NCBI GenBank assembly: GCA_030581615.1
Contig: JAKTTT010000013.1
Coordinates: 248,001-312,000 of the forward strand
Direction of reading: 5' to 3'
Source of the DNA: Alloascoidea africana
Taxonomy: Eukaryota > Ascomycota > Alloascoideomycetes > Alloascoideales > Alloascoideaceae
Length of the DNA stretch: 64,000 bases
Shown: piece after piece, positions 1-10,354 of the stretch
How the letters are laid out: every line of letters begins with the position of its first letter
How positions within the stretch are numbered: the first letter of the stretch is position 1
Program-made: the position numbers and the translations under genes
The notes under the pieces: model-generated
The model's database searches: none
What the model saw: the letters and a program-made list of their open reading frames with translations, nothing else
What the model was told of the DNA's origin: nothing

Positions 1-1316
1 CCTGATGTTTCATCATTTCTTGGATTGTGGATTGTGCATCCATAGCACTACTGATGGTGTTGAAAGTATCAACTATGATGTTACCCTTTTCTTTTAAACT
101 ACTCCAAAACCCCGATATTCCGAGAAATTGTTGCTTTTTAATCAGAGTTGTAGCCTTTGCAGTATAGATTTGTCCAATGGTGTGTAAAATTTCCAGACCA
201 AAGGACTCCATTTTCAGATTTTCAGCCTCGTATCGAATTTTACTGATGAAAGAATCCGTTACATCCTGTTTTTTATCAGTTTCGGTCCAAAGAGACAGTT
301 TTTCAACGAGTTTTGCAGATAGAGTTACTATTCGTTCCTCTCTTGCCAAACGACGTTCTTCTTCGTATTTTGCGAGTTCGGCTTCTTGTTCTGGGGTAAG
401 ACCGTCTTTGTTTCGTTTGATTTCTTCCTCTTTGGTTTCCTCGTCAGCCACATGGCCGATCAGTTTTGTTTTGCCATCGACGGGAGATGTTTCAGAGGTT
501 GTTGTATTGTTTTCGCTGGTGCTTTTGCTCTTGCTTTTGCTCTTGCTTTTGCTCTTGCTTTTGCTTGTTGTTGTTGTCGATGACTCTGGGTCTGTTGATT
601 TTTCAGGTTTCGTTGTATCTTTACCGATGTCGCCCGAATCTGCAGCAGCAGCAGCAGCAGCAGCAGCATCTTCTTCATTATTGAAGCCTGTAATTTCCGA
701 GGTCCGTGTCAAATCCTTCAAAAGGCTCAGCTCGCCGATTCTGAAAACATGGTGTTAGTATGTACCTATTGAGGCTTAGCTTAGAAATATAAAACGGCAT
801 ACAAATCTGCAAAAGCTGAGCCGCCAAATATCATGGAGAAGAATTCAGTTGGGTCCTCTAGCGATAAAAAGTTAGTTATACACTTTTAATGGACAAGTGA
901 AAAGACAAAAAAAACTAGACGTACCAAAACCTGCACTTGGAACAGCTTGTTCTTTGCCATACAAATCATAACGTTTTCGCAATTCTGGATCCTGGAGGAC
1001 TATGGATGGGATCGAACAGAGTTAGTACTGGTAGTGAGTTGAATCAACCCAGGAGAATGCAAACCTTGGTAAGCCTCGCCAATCTACGCATTGTTCATGT
1101 TAGTGATGATGATGATGATAATAAAAAGGATTTCTACCCCTCGAATGGATCAAATCTAGAACTTACGGCCTGAAACCTTTCGCTTGCACCAGGGTCATCA
1201 GGGTTTTTATCAGGGTGATGGACTATGGCCAATCTCCTATAGGCCTTTTTAATTTCGAGGCCTGTGGAGGTTGGAGAGACCCCGAGAATGTCGTAGTATG
1301 TGGTATCAACAACCAT
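1..1316 (-). CDS. DJP1: DnaJ-family co-chaperone, Djp1/Caj1 type (3' end outside window)
   Basis: J-domain co-chaperone; yeast Djp1 is a cytosolic Hsp40 that helps peroxisomal and mitochondrial protein import. Five exons are readable: 1316-1167, 1083-1065, 999-925, 857-803 and 740 to the window edge, all joining in frame with GT-AG introns. The J domain starts at residue 5 (YYDILGVSP) with HPD at 34-36 and continues across the 19-nt exon 2 (IGEAYQ) into exon 3 (VLQDPELRKRYDLYGK). FGG and the IGELSLLKD motif typical of Djp1/Caj1 follow. Exon 5 carries a polyalanine tract (about 646-667) and four Lys-Ser-Lys repeats, then the conserved helical DnaJ-X region. The MVVDT start and ERFQA match Djp1 better than Caj1. 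The stop codon is beyond position 1. Divergent from NRG1. Confidence 0.9.
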
Positions 1317-2032
1317 CTTGGTGGTGTATTGGTTGTATAGGATTGTGCTGTGGAGGCCAAGCTGAGGCTGGGCTTGCGAGAGTAGATATTAGTGCGGTAG
1401 GATGGTTGCAGCTGCGGTTTCCACTCGGTCTATCGCACGGGACGGGGCAAAGGCGTGTGGCGTGGGTCTGCTGGTGCGATGGCGGTAGAGCTGGCTCGAT
1501 GGTGACCTTTTCCCTTTTCCCATTTTTTGCGCTGGCTGGTGCTGGCGTCCCGCAGAGGCAGCTGGGGGAGATACACCCACACGCCCGTGCCAATCGCAAG
1601 CAGAGGCAGCGATTACTTTGATGCTACTCTTACTGTTACTACCTGGGTAGTCTCAGAACCGTGGCCAGCGGGCTCCGGGTAACATTCTGCGCTCTCCGGG
1701 TAACCGCCCCTCTCTCCGGAAAAACCGCCGCCGCTGCACGCTGCACGCTGCACTCTGCAGGCTGCATGCACTCTGCGCCGCAGCTCTGGCGCTGATTGGC
1801 TGGTTCCGCCTCACAGAGCCAAGCAACTGCCTGCATAGCCCAAGCGGGATCCCTGCAGCAGCCAGGCCGGCGCTGATTGGCTGGGCCGCCCCAAACACCC
1901 TCCCTGCTCTTTTTCCCTGATTCCCTTTTTTCCCTTTTTCCCTTTTTCTGCTCTCTCTCCCAGCCTCTGCTCGTGTCGAGTTTGGACCGTCTCTAGTCTC
2001 CCTCGCCCTCCTCCCTGGCCCACCCACCGCCC
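1317..2032. promoter_or_regulatory. Divergent promoter between DJP1 and NRG1
   Basis: GC-rich 716-bp intergenic region with no convincing gene. It holds two CGGGTAA boxes (1676-1682 and 1697-1703), the binding consensus of Reb1, whose gene lies at 55.5 kb. It also holds two exact copies of a 16-bp repeat (1788-1803 and 1869-1884) containing ATTGG, the inverted CCAAT box bound by the Hap2/3/5 complex. Between them, near 1735-1775, runs an imperfect CTGCACG/CTGCA repeat. The binding is inferred from consensus only. Confidence 0.6.
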
Positions 2033-3655
2033 ATGAGTGCGCCCCCGACCGCTAAGCTCAAGGTCTCGCTGCCGGCCCTCAGCAACGTGCTCAGCCCGCC
2101 CGTGCCCGCCACTGCTGGCGCTGCTGGCGCTGGCGCTGGCGCTGGCACCGGTGCTGGTGCTCTTGCTGGTGCTGGCACCGCTGCCGATCATGCCCTCCAA
2201 CACGGCCAGCAACAAAAGGGCCTGGCTGATCTGTCAACCCCCCCATCGTTGCGGAAACGCCCTCTGTCAGCTTCGTCCTCGCCGACCCAATTAAAGCCCC
2301 CCAGGTCACCTGCTGCCGACCAGCTGATAATTCCAGCTTGCTCGCCAAGGGCCCTAAACCAACTCCAAAATCCAAATCCAAATCCAAATCCCAGTGTTTG
2401 TGCTATACCAACATCCTTTTCCACTGCTCCCTCCTCGACAATCACATCTTCAAATATGGCCACAATTGCAACCTCCGCTCCAATACCCTTTGCATCCCAA
2501 ACGACCCCGTTCCATCTACAGCCAAGAATAGACCCTCGTGCCTGTTTCTTACAGCCCGTAATCCTTTCTGCCCCAATAAGTAGCTACCCTTCTCCTCCTC
2601 AATCCGATCCCCTGTCTCAACATCAGCAACAAAATCAGCAACAAAATCAACAACATTTACAACGGCCACAGCATCAACAGCAACAGATAATGCAACCTGC
2701 TCAGCCCATCCTAATAGAGCTGCCCCAAAATTTACAACCCTGTGCTATCCCCAACACTGCCTATATGCCTGTTTCAACCACTGCCCAGTTAGCAAGCACA
2801 AGCACAAGCACAAACAGTTCGACTTTAACCGCTACTGCTACCGCCAGTGATTCGATTCTATCCACGTCCACGGCCACGGCGACAACATCGGGCACAGGCA
2901 CATCCACTTCCACATCCACAGGACTGCCGGAAGGCCCGTCAACTTCTTTTTCAAACAACCCTCCGAGCCTTCCGATACAACCCCAACTTTTCAATCTAAA
3001 ACAAGGTGTAGTCCCACTACAGCTCCCCGTTTCAGCACTCCCTTTCCAACTCCCGCTTAATGGGGGGCTGAATCTGGCCCAATACTCTTTCCCGGCTCCA
3101 GCAACACCCTCGCATAATTTCGGAATGCCTATGGGTATCAATATGAATATGAATATGAATATGAATATGGGTCTAATGAACCCTTTTGCCATACACTCCA
3201 CAAACCCTCAACACCCTACAATCCCAATTCCAATCCCCTGTACTTCATCTTCTTCATCATCATCTTCAATATCATCTTCATCTTCATCAGGTTCTCATCT
3301 ACCTATCCCCCAATTCCAATCATCTGTTTCACAACCCCAACAACAAGTATCATCCCATTCACCTCCAGATCTGGTCAAAAAACGAACTGTTGCATCCTCA
3401 TCCATCGTCATCCGCAAATACAAATGCTCAACATGTGCCAAAACCTTCACAACTTCCGGTCATTTGGCCCGACACGCTCGAATCCATACAGGTGAACGGA
3501 AATTCAAATGCAAATTCGAAGGCTGTGAAGCGCGGTTCTCAAGACAGGATAATTGTATGCAACATTATCGAACCCATTTCAACATTAGAAGTAGAAAACG
3601 TCATATGAGAACCTTATCATCAGGTAATACCAATATGGATACAAAGACTGGTTGA
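2033..3655 (+). CDS. NRG1: Two C2H2 zinc-finger repressor, Nrg1/Nrg2 type
   Basis: DNA-binding transcriptional repressor; yeast Nrg1/Nrg2 recruit Tup1-Ssn6 to glucose-repressed and filamentation genes. Two C2H2 fingers lie near the C-terminus of the 540-residue product: C465/C468/H481/H485 and C493/C498/H511/H515. The TTSGHLARH helix and RFSRQDNCMQHYRTH are close to the Nrg signature. The N-terminal 450 residues are low complexity: Ala/Gly repeats, Gln-rich runs, Ser/Thr-rich stretches, and an Asn-Pro and a Met-Asn repeat (nt about 3139-3172). This makes the protein longer than S. cerevisiae Nrg1 (about 230). Single exon; the ATG at 2033 is the first in frame. Mig-type proteins share this fold, but the second finger favours Nrg. 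Confidence 0.85.
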   Translation: MSAPPTAKLKVSLPALSNVLSPPVPATAGAAGAGAGAGTGAGALAGAGTAADHALQHGQQQKGLADLSTPPSLRKRPLSASSSPTQLKPPRSPAADQLIIPACSPRALNQLQNPNPNPNPSVCAIPTSFSTAPSSTITSSNMATIATSAPIPFASQTTPFHLQPRIDPRACFLQPVILSAPISSYPSPPQSDPLSQHQQQNQQQNQQHLQRPQHQQQQIMQPAQPILIELPQNLQPCAIPNTAYMPVSTTAQLASTSTSTNSSTLTATATASDSILSTSTATATTSGTGTSTSTSTGLPEGPSTSFSNNPPSLPIQPQLFNLKQGVVPLQLPVSALPFQLPLNGGLNLAQYSFPAPATPSHNFGMPMGINMNMNMNMNMGLMNPFAIHSTNPQHPTIPIPIPCTSSSSSSSSISSSSSSGSHLPIPQFQSSVSQPQQQVSSHSPPDLVKKRTVASSSIVIRKYKCSTCAKTFTTSGHLARHARIHTGERKFKCKFEGCEARFSRQDNCMQHYRTHFNIRSRKRHMRTLSSGNTNMDTKTG

Positions 3656-5473
3656 AATTTTATGGATTGGCCCAACCATTACCATTACCTGTTTCTTCTT
3701 CCTTACGCCTTTATCTACCATTTTAGCCTCCTCTTTTTTTTTTTTTTTTCTTTTAAAGAAAACATCTGCTTTTGTTTTGTTATTCTGATTTTGTCTCTTG
3801 TTTGTCTTTCTAACCATTGGCTTTAATTAATGTGGATGGATGAATGGCACTTGACTCGATACGACTGCATACTAGTACTAGATCTTTCACTAACTTATCT
3901 ATTTTTTTTCCCTCACACCTTGACCTTGACCTTGACCTTGACACACACGGATGTAGTTTTAATTTTTATCCCTAAATTATGTGGTTCTCTCTATCTATCT
4001 ATCCTGTCGATTTATATCAGTCAAGCCCTAAATTCGAAACTATGGGAGCTCTATTATGCATCCGCGCGTATATCTCAGACCATACAGTGTAAATCCCGGT
4101 ATATGCAAAAGCCCGAACTACAAAAGAAGAGAAAAAAATCTTCACGTAAACTTGTTTCGTCTTTAGAACTCTAAGCCTTGATAAAAGGTTTACAGGTATG
4201 TTTCTTTTTTGATACTATTTGATGAATTAAAGGATGAGAGAACATGTATAAGCAAAAAGGAGAAAAAGAATGTTAAACAATGATGTAATACAATCAACAA
4301 CGAATTTCTTCACCTGAAAAAACTCCATGTGGAATACCATAACAAGAGCTTTTTAACCCTGAGTTTAACATTTTTTATATTTTTTTTTGTTGCTTGCATT
4401 TGTTTGAAAATCTGGTTTTTCCAACAAAAGGTTATGCTTTTTGTGCGACATTTGACTAACGATCGATGAATAGCTTAGGAATCCATAGTTTAATGATATT
4501 GATTGTTTACATGACCACAAAATAATGTAAACTTTTAAAACTGATTTCAAAAATCCAAAGTTCTCGGTAAATTGTGTTTGTAGTCCAAACTCATAATCTT
4601 TTTTGGATTGGGAGGAAGGTTCTCAGCCTCTTGAAAATCGGGGAAATTTCGGTTACATCTTGTTGTTGACATTTACAAATGGGGAACGGTCACGAAAAAT
4701 AAAAAATCAGTCATTGGTCATTCATTCATTATGCGGGCTTTGAAAATCTTTGTTTTTGTTGTATACATGCTCTTTGTAAATGATCACTTCCCATACATTA
4801 CTTTGGGATGAAAAGTGAAAATCATTTTCAAATCTTGCTAAATGAGAACAAGAATGGAGGCTAGGTTGAGGTTGGGGCATCTCCTAAACTCACCTAAAAA
4901 TGAACTTTTTGTTTGACCAAAAGAGAACCTACATTCACTACGGATAATTATCCGCTTATCAACTTCAAGAATGTCTCAAAACAGCATGTATATTGTAATG
5001 ATATTTGACAAATAGAATAGCTCTATGAACTGTGTCATCAATCTGTGTTGAGACGTTTAGATAGATCTGTATCAAAGCCTTTGTTCAAGTCCTTTATATA
5101 AATCTTTACACAAACATACATTCGAGAAGCATCGTCACCAACAAGGTATTCTCATTCATGTTTGTTCCCATATTCTCCTCTTAGATAAAGCATAAAAACA
5201 CATTTTGATAAGCTTGGAAGATCTTGTAATGAATGAAAAAAAAAAACTTATGCTTTTCCAAGTTGTGCCCAGTTTGTTGTATTGAAAAGAAACATTACTC
5301 TCAATCACATGTAAATAAAAGATGGACAATTAATCAACAAACCCTGGTTACACAAATCTGAGACTCTAACACTAAATTCAATGAATGGTTCTGTGTAAAC
5401 ACCCATACACCTCGAGACATCTTTTTACCAGGGAAAAAAAAAATGACCACACTTTAAATAACTATTAATCATC
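3656..5473. other. Intergenic, no gene recognised
   Basis: AT-rich 1.8-kb stretch with T-runs, a short CCTTGA tandem repeat near 3919-3945 and only short open frames (up to 114 codons at 3830-4174) of low-complexity composition. It holds the NRG1 3' region and the ECM2 promoter. No tRNA or structured RNA was recognised by eye. Confidence 0.5.
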
Positions 5474-6683
5474 ATGGCATCAAAGTATGTATAAACCGAT
5501 TCTATTCTCATATTTCTTATGAACATAAATACTAACGATTAATTTACTAAACAGATCGGAAATTACAAAATCCACTTGGGAATCAACAGATATACCTGCA
5601 GTCTGTGAAGACTGTCTTGGTCCGAATCCATATATCAAACTGATTAGACAACAATTTGGTGCACAATGTAAAGAATGTACTCGACCTTATACATTATTCA
5701 AATGGTATCCCGTTAATAACAAGTTACCAAAAAGGACGATAATATGCTTGACCTGTTCAAGACAGAAAAACTGTTGTCAATGTTGTATGAGAGATTTGAC
5801 TTTTGGTCTACCTTTGGAGATGAGAGATGCAGCGATGGGGATGTTTGAAGGAACTTCAACCAACAATATGAGTCTTGTTCCAACGGGTACAAATGCAATT
5901 ACAAAACAGTTTATAGCGCGAAATTATGAACAATCTTTGGAAAATGGTACGGAAGAAAGCGATACTGAACGACAATTAAAAGCACAATCTGCGGCTCATG
6001 AACTTTTGAAAAAAGTGGCTGCTATGAAACCGTACAATAAAATGTCAAGAGAGGAAAGAGAAGTGGCGTTGGGACAAAAATCTTCTCGTCAAAATCAACA
6101 ACAATCAGATAATGGAATTCAAACGTTTAAGCGTAGAGATGTCATGAAGTTGGTCTCCAAATTGCCACTTGCAACGAGGATACACCCACCTCCGAAAGAC
6201 GAAAGCATATCATCTCTATTCATAATGGGCATCGAGGATGACCTACCTGAATACGTTATCCGGAACTATTTTAAGAAGTATGGCAACATTCGTTCACTTC
6301 TTTGTATCCATAGAGCACGAGCGGGTTTTGTCACTTTTACAACACGAGCCGCGGCAGAGAAAGCGGCATATGCCATATACTCAGAGGGCAAAACGGGGTC
6401 GGGACCTGGCAAACTTATCCTTAACAAATGTGTGCTTCGTATAACATGGGGTCATCCAAAGCCTCTCGGTGAATCATATTCTGAACAGGCTGAGGTCGGA
6501 AGAATGATTAAAAAATTCATATGGCAAAAACTGTTGAAACGGGAACGCCAGGGAAATGAACGGAAAAGCGGCAATAATGGAAACAATGGTGTTGCTGAAG
6601 AGGATGAAGAGACACCTCACGCTCCACCTCCAGGAACCGAAGGTGCGAAATACAAGTCAACACAAGCAAGCTTTGAGGTCTAA
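5474..6683 (+). CDS. ECM2: Spliceosomal zinc-finger/RRM protein Ecm2/Slt11 (RBM22 family)
   Basis: Pre-mRNA splicing factor of the Prp19-associated complex that contacts U6 snRNA in the active spliceosome. Exon 1 is 11 nt (5474-5484); the intron is 5485-5554 with donor GTATGT and ACTAAC at 5531-5536; exon 2 is 5555-6683, giving 379 residues. The N-terminus carries the conserved cysteine-rich module (CEDCLGPNPYIKL, CKECTRPYTLFKW, CLTCSRQKNCCQCCMRDL). The RRM begins at SLFIMGIEDDLPEY and includes the RAGFVTF RNP1-like strand, and WGHP follows it. The C-terminus is low complexity. The short first exon was set by extending the cysteine module upstream until it met an in-frame ATG and a splice pair. 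Confidence 0.93.
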
Positions 6684-6871
6684 AATCCTTAACTCTAGAT
6701 GAATCGGTTTAGATATGTGCATATATAGGCGTGCTATAAGATCTGTTTTTTTTTGTAATATAAGTGTGCCCTGGTTGTGCTGGCATGGAAGCGTTTAGTT
6801 TCGGTAGTACCTTCTACTTTTCACCTTTCCATCACCACCATCCTTATCTCTAAATCACTCGTTCAACCCCA

Positions 6872-7607
6872 ATGGCGAGCTACGAAGGTAGGTGACCCAT
6901 TCCTCTTGATCGCAAATAAATCGTTACTCTATCTCTCCGGATTAACCAAATTTTCTCGGGCATTTATATCTAGTTGATCATAACCTCGACAATGATGGTG
7001 GCAACACTGCCAACTCGAGGAATGGAAGGCAAAGAAACACACTGGCCCGACAACCTGAGCTAGGCAACTTCTTTTCAATGGATTCGGATTCGGCAGATAG
7101 AGCAAGATCGTATCATGAACTTCCAACAATAAGAGATATCCATGATCTCGAACAGTATGTTTGTAAACAACCAAGTACTGCAACTCAAACTAACGAGTCA
7201 ATATTCGGTGAAGTGCTCTTCAAGCCATGGAACACAACCCCGTTATCGAGTCCCTAATAGATCAACTGAGGGCTATATCTTCTCCCTCTGCTAGAAACAT
7301 TGGAGTGGACCAAACTTTCCTAGATGCGCTTGATCGTGTTCCCAAATCCAAACTTCGAAATGAAAAGCACAAACAGGAAGCCTGTCCAATCTGCTCAACA
7401 CAGTTCATCGAGGACGAATACCCACTAGTGGTAAGCCTACCCTGTGATAAACGACACATGTTTGATCTCGAGTGCATTGGACCCTGGTTAAAAGTTAACT
7501 CAACTTGTCCAATATGTAGGAAAGATGTTTTGGAACGGAAGAAGAGTATTCAGCTTCTTGTTGACGAATATGAAGATGAAGAGGAGGGATGGGACATGTA
7601 CGGTTAA
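6872..7607 (+). CDS. Small RING-finger protein, probable E3 ubiquitin ligase
   Basis: Three exons: 6872-6887, 6974-7154 and 7214-7607 (donors GTAGGT and GTATGT; ACTAAC just before the second acceptor), giving 196 residues. The RING is near the C-terminus: C123/C126, C143, H147, C153, C164/C167, with the tail acidic. The position usually held by a zinc-binding His or Cys before C153 is an aspartate (HMFDLEC), a variant found in other fungal RINGs. Trp-Leu-Lys and CPICR match E2-binding RINGs. Length and intron content resemble the uncharacterised S. cerevisiae YBR062C, but that is only a suggestion. Substrate unknown. Confidence 0.8.
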
Positions 7608-7764
7608 ATAAATAAAATAAAAAAAGTAACGGATTCTCCTTATGTTTTCTATTATATTCATCAAATCTTGAGACAGATACGTCTTTTTGTTTAATATTTA
7701 CAAAATATAGATTTAAAAAGCTTGAATGCTATGTATGGATCGGATGGGGGTGCAGGTTTAAGAT

Positions 7765-8955
7765 CTATTCCTTAGAATTTCTTGAAGCATTTTCCTCGGA
7801 TGTGTTTGTCCGCCGTTCACTTGAATCTTTCTGCTCTTTCACTTCTTCCTTAGCTTTTGCTTCTGTCTCAGTCTTTATTTCTTCAACATTTGAAGCTGGG
7901 GGGTTGATGTTGGGAGTGGCATCAGAAGTCTCTTGCTTCTCCGAAACTTTGGTAACTTTCGCTTCTTCAGGTTTAGCTTCTGGTTGAGTGAATTCCTTTT
8001 TCTGTGGAATTGAGGGTTCAGCACTTGCGCTTGCTTCTGGTTTCTTTCCTTGATTCTTTTTGGATTTTGCTTTTGCCTTTGCCTTTGTCTTTGTCTTGCC
8101 ACTTTCAGCCTCAACCGGTGCTGTCTCACCGGCTTCTGTTTCCAACCCAGTTGTAACTTTCAAATGCTGTTCAAAAATCGGATCCTTCAACAATTCTCTA
8201 ACTCTCTTTGCAACTGCTGAATTCATAGCCTTTGCACCGTATGTAACATATTTGGGATCTGGAACATCCTCTGGAACAGTACCTTCCAATTTCGTATGTT
8301 CCATCTCTTTGCCAACGCCAACATTTTCAAAATTGTAAACGTTCGCTTTGGCACCGACACCTGCAATTCCGTGTTTGTTGAGAAACGCCAACCAAACTTC
8401 AATAACTTCAGGCTCTGCATCGTAGGCTCTTATCAGACGCTTATGTGTGTGTCTCTCAAAATTCTCCTTTGATTTGGCCTGAGCAAAAGGAGACCTTATA
8501 ACAGTCCATATCTCATGTTTCGTTTTCAAAGGAACAACTCCACTAAGTGGTATATCCAAATAATATCCTGCTCTCAGAGCAAAATCGGCGAAAAAATCCA
8601 AATTCTCATTATCGTAGCATGACAGGTACAACTCACACACAAGCTCTCTGTGTCGTGGTTTATGTCTCAATGGAGCATTGTAGTTCAACTCCACGTTTAT
8701 AGGAATCGGGGTATCTGGTCCAACCACCACTTCATCTTTTGACAAAACTTGAGGGCTGTATCCATTCAGTTTAGCATCCTTTTGCCCCTTTGAAATTAAC
8801 GATCTCCCTTGAATCTCTTGGTCTACTTTGTTGAAGGACGAAAATGTTGCTCTTCGGTAAAGATTAAAAGTAGAACATGCCGATCCTGGTAATGCAAAGC
8901 CTGCACAGATTGAAGACGAATTACCACGCCCAGATCGACTCAGTATCCTCAGCAT
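7765..8955 (-). CDS. RSM10: Mitochondrial ribosomal protein uS10m (Rsm10) with long C-terminal extension
   Basis: Component of the mitochondrial small ribosomal subunit. The conserved uS10 core occupies about residues 105-211 (YDNENLDFFADF, RAGYYLDIPLSG, WTVIRSPFAQAKSKENFERH, THKRLIRAYDA, GVGAKANVY). The start at 8955 gives MLRILSRSGRG followed by Ser/Arg-rich sequence, a good mitochondrial presequence. An ATG at 9015 is also in frame but adds 20 residues without targeting character. After the core, about 130 residues are Lys/Glu/Ala-rich low complexity, so the protein is about 396 residues against 203 in S. cerevisiae. Divergent from TRM7 with only about 180 bp between them. Confidence 0.9.
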   Translation of the reverse strand: MLRILSRSGRGNSSSICAGFALPGSACSTFNLYRRATFSSFNKVDQEIQGRSLISKGQKDAKLNGYSPQVLSKDEVVVGPDTPIPINVELNYNAPLRHKPRHRELVCELYLSCYDNENLDFFADFALRAGYYLDIPLSGVVPLKTKHEIWTVIRSPFAQAKSKENFERHTHKRLIRAYDAEPEVIEVWLAFLNKHGIAGVGAKANVYNFENVGVGKEMEHTKLEGTVPEDVPDPKYVTYGAKAMNSAVAKRVRELLKDPIFEQHLKVTTGLETEAGETAPVEAESGKTKTKAKAKAKSKKNQGKKPEASASAEPSIPQKKEFTQPEAKPEEAKVTKVSEKQETSDATPNINPPASNVEEIKTETEAKAKEEVKEQKDSSERRTNTSEENASRNSKE

Positions 8956-9135
8956 TTCTTCGTCAAAACCAGTCCTACAATCAAACACAGCGTTGACCAG
9001 TGAAAAAGTGGTCAAAAAAAAACCCGTGCTGGTTTTGATTACCCGGATGTGTTAATCAATCTGCATCACGTGCTTTGAAGAAAAATGTGTAGGAAGAGAA
9101 AAATAGAAGAGATTCTTGGGTTTAAACTGGTAAAG
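8956..9135. promoter_or_regulatory. Compact divergent promoter RSM10/TRM7
   Basis: Contains TTACCCG at about 9039-9045 (Reb1 consensus on the reverse strand) and CACGTG at 9067-9072 preceded by AT, the form bound by Cbf1. Both lie within the short space between the two start codons. Assignment is by consensus only. Confidence 0.5.
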
Positions 9136-10124
9136 ATGGGGAAGAGTAGTAAAGACAAAAGAGACTTATACTACAGGTAATAATAGCTATATTTGTTTCA
9201 CTACAATGGTATTGCTCAGGGAACTAACTGGAAATCTTTAGAAAAGCAAAAGAGGAAGGATGGCGAGCACGCTCAGCGTTTAAACTTCTCCAATTGAATG
9301 AACAGTTTAATCTTTTCAATGGTGTGAGACGGGTTGTTGATTTATGTGCTGCGCCTGGATCATGGAGTCAAGTACTATCAAGAGAATTATTTGAGGGTCG
9401 AAGCAATGGACAAGCTGGAGATGAGCAAAAGGCAACTGCGAAAATAGTTGCTGTGGACCTTCAACCTATGGCCCCAATTCCAGGAGTCACAACATTACAG
9501 GCCGATATTACAAACGCAAAAACGCTCTCGCGGATTCTCGAAATATTCGGCGGCGAGCCTGCGGATCTTGTGTGTTCAGATGGAGCTCCTGATGTCACTG
9601 GACTCCATGATCTGGACGAGTACATCCAAGCGCAATTGATTCTATCTGCGTTACAGCTGACAACATGTGTCTTAAGGCCAGGAGGAAACTTTGTGGCAAA
9701 GATATTCCGGGGTCGGGATGTCGATCTACTGTATTCTCAACTTGGGTTTCTATTTGAACGTGTAGTGTGTGCAAAGCCAAGGTCTTCAAGGGGCAGCTCA
9801 CTAGAAGCATTTGTCGTCTGCCTTGGCTATCGCCCACGAGATGGATGGAATCCTCGACTGCAGCTGGAAACAGGCAAAGGGATAATGACAGATGAAGAGC
9901 CTCTCTTTGAAAAAGGTTCACGCCTTCCCTTGGAAGAACGAGTTGTAGCTCCGTTTATTGCCTGTGGGGACCTATCTTCTTATGATTCTGATGCCACTTA
10001 TACGATTTCAAAAGAAGAAGTGAACGCTAAGACTACGAGTCTTGATCCAGTACAATCTCCTACTGCTCCACCGTACAAAACGGCTCTGGAAATGAAAAGA
10101 CGGGGTGAAATACGAAAGCGGTAG
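9136..10124 (+). CDS. TRM7: tRNA 2'-O-ribose methyltransferase Trm7 (FtsJ/RrmJ family)
   Basis: SAM-dependent enzyme that 2'-O-methylates positions 32 and 34 of the tRNA anticodon loop, with Trm732 and Trm734 as partners. Exon 1 is 9136-9176, the intron 9177-9241 (ACTAAC before TTTAG), exon 2 9242-10124: 307 residues. Motifs: start [20 protein letters not shown], catalytic K28 in [12 protein letters not shown]-binding [14 protein letters not shown] at 46-59, [16 protein letters not shown] with the catalytic Asp, and FVAKIFRG with the catalytic Lys. Length matches the family (310 in S. cerevisiae). The start lies in an upstream exon; the ATG at 9294 would cut off the catalytic lysine. Confidence 0.95.
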
Positions 10125-10183
10125 CATTTAATTAGATAACTAGTGTTTGTACTTTATATCATGTCAACCCGAAATAGACACGA

Positions 10184-10228
10184 GTGTCGTCCGGATACCG
10201 GATACCGGATACCGGATCTATGTATCCG
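10184..10228. repeat. Tandem CCGGATA repeat inside an inverted repeat
   Basis: Between TRM7 and the DET1-like gene, the unit GGATACC recurs three times in a row, and the block is bounded by GTCCGGATAC and its inverse GTATCCGGAC. It can form a hairpin or present several copies of one palindromic binding site. It lies about 130-170 bp upstream of the next ATG. No known factor is assigned. Confidence 0.6.
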
Positions 10229-10354
10229 GACGCTTGGCGTCGCTCTCGAAAACACCCACCCGTAACTCGGTTTCTATAATGAAGCAAATGAAAGACACTA
10301 ACATCACTTCTACACGCTCCTCTCCACATTTTTAACATTCCATCCAAAAGAAGA

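Noticed and set aside
177-758. 193-codon plus-strand frame with poly-Leu/Val and poly-Ala
   Set aside because: Antisense shadow of the last DJP1 exon; its runs come from the repeats of that gene.
2761-3201. 146-codon minus-strand frame in NRG1
   Set aside because: Opposite the Met-Asn and Thr/Ser repeats of NRG1; low-complexity shadow.
3830-4174. 114-codon frame downstream of NRG1
   Set aside because: Low-complexity Leu/Thr composition made by the CTTGAC repeat; no start context, splice signal or family.
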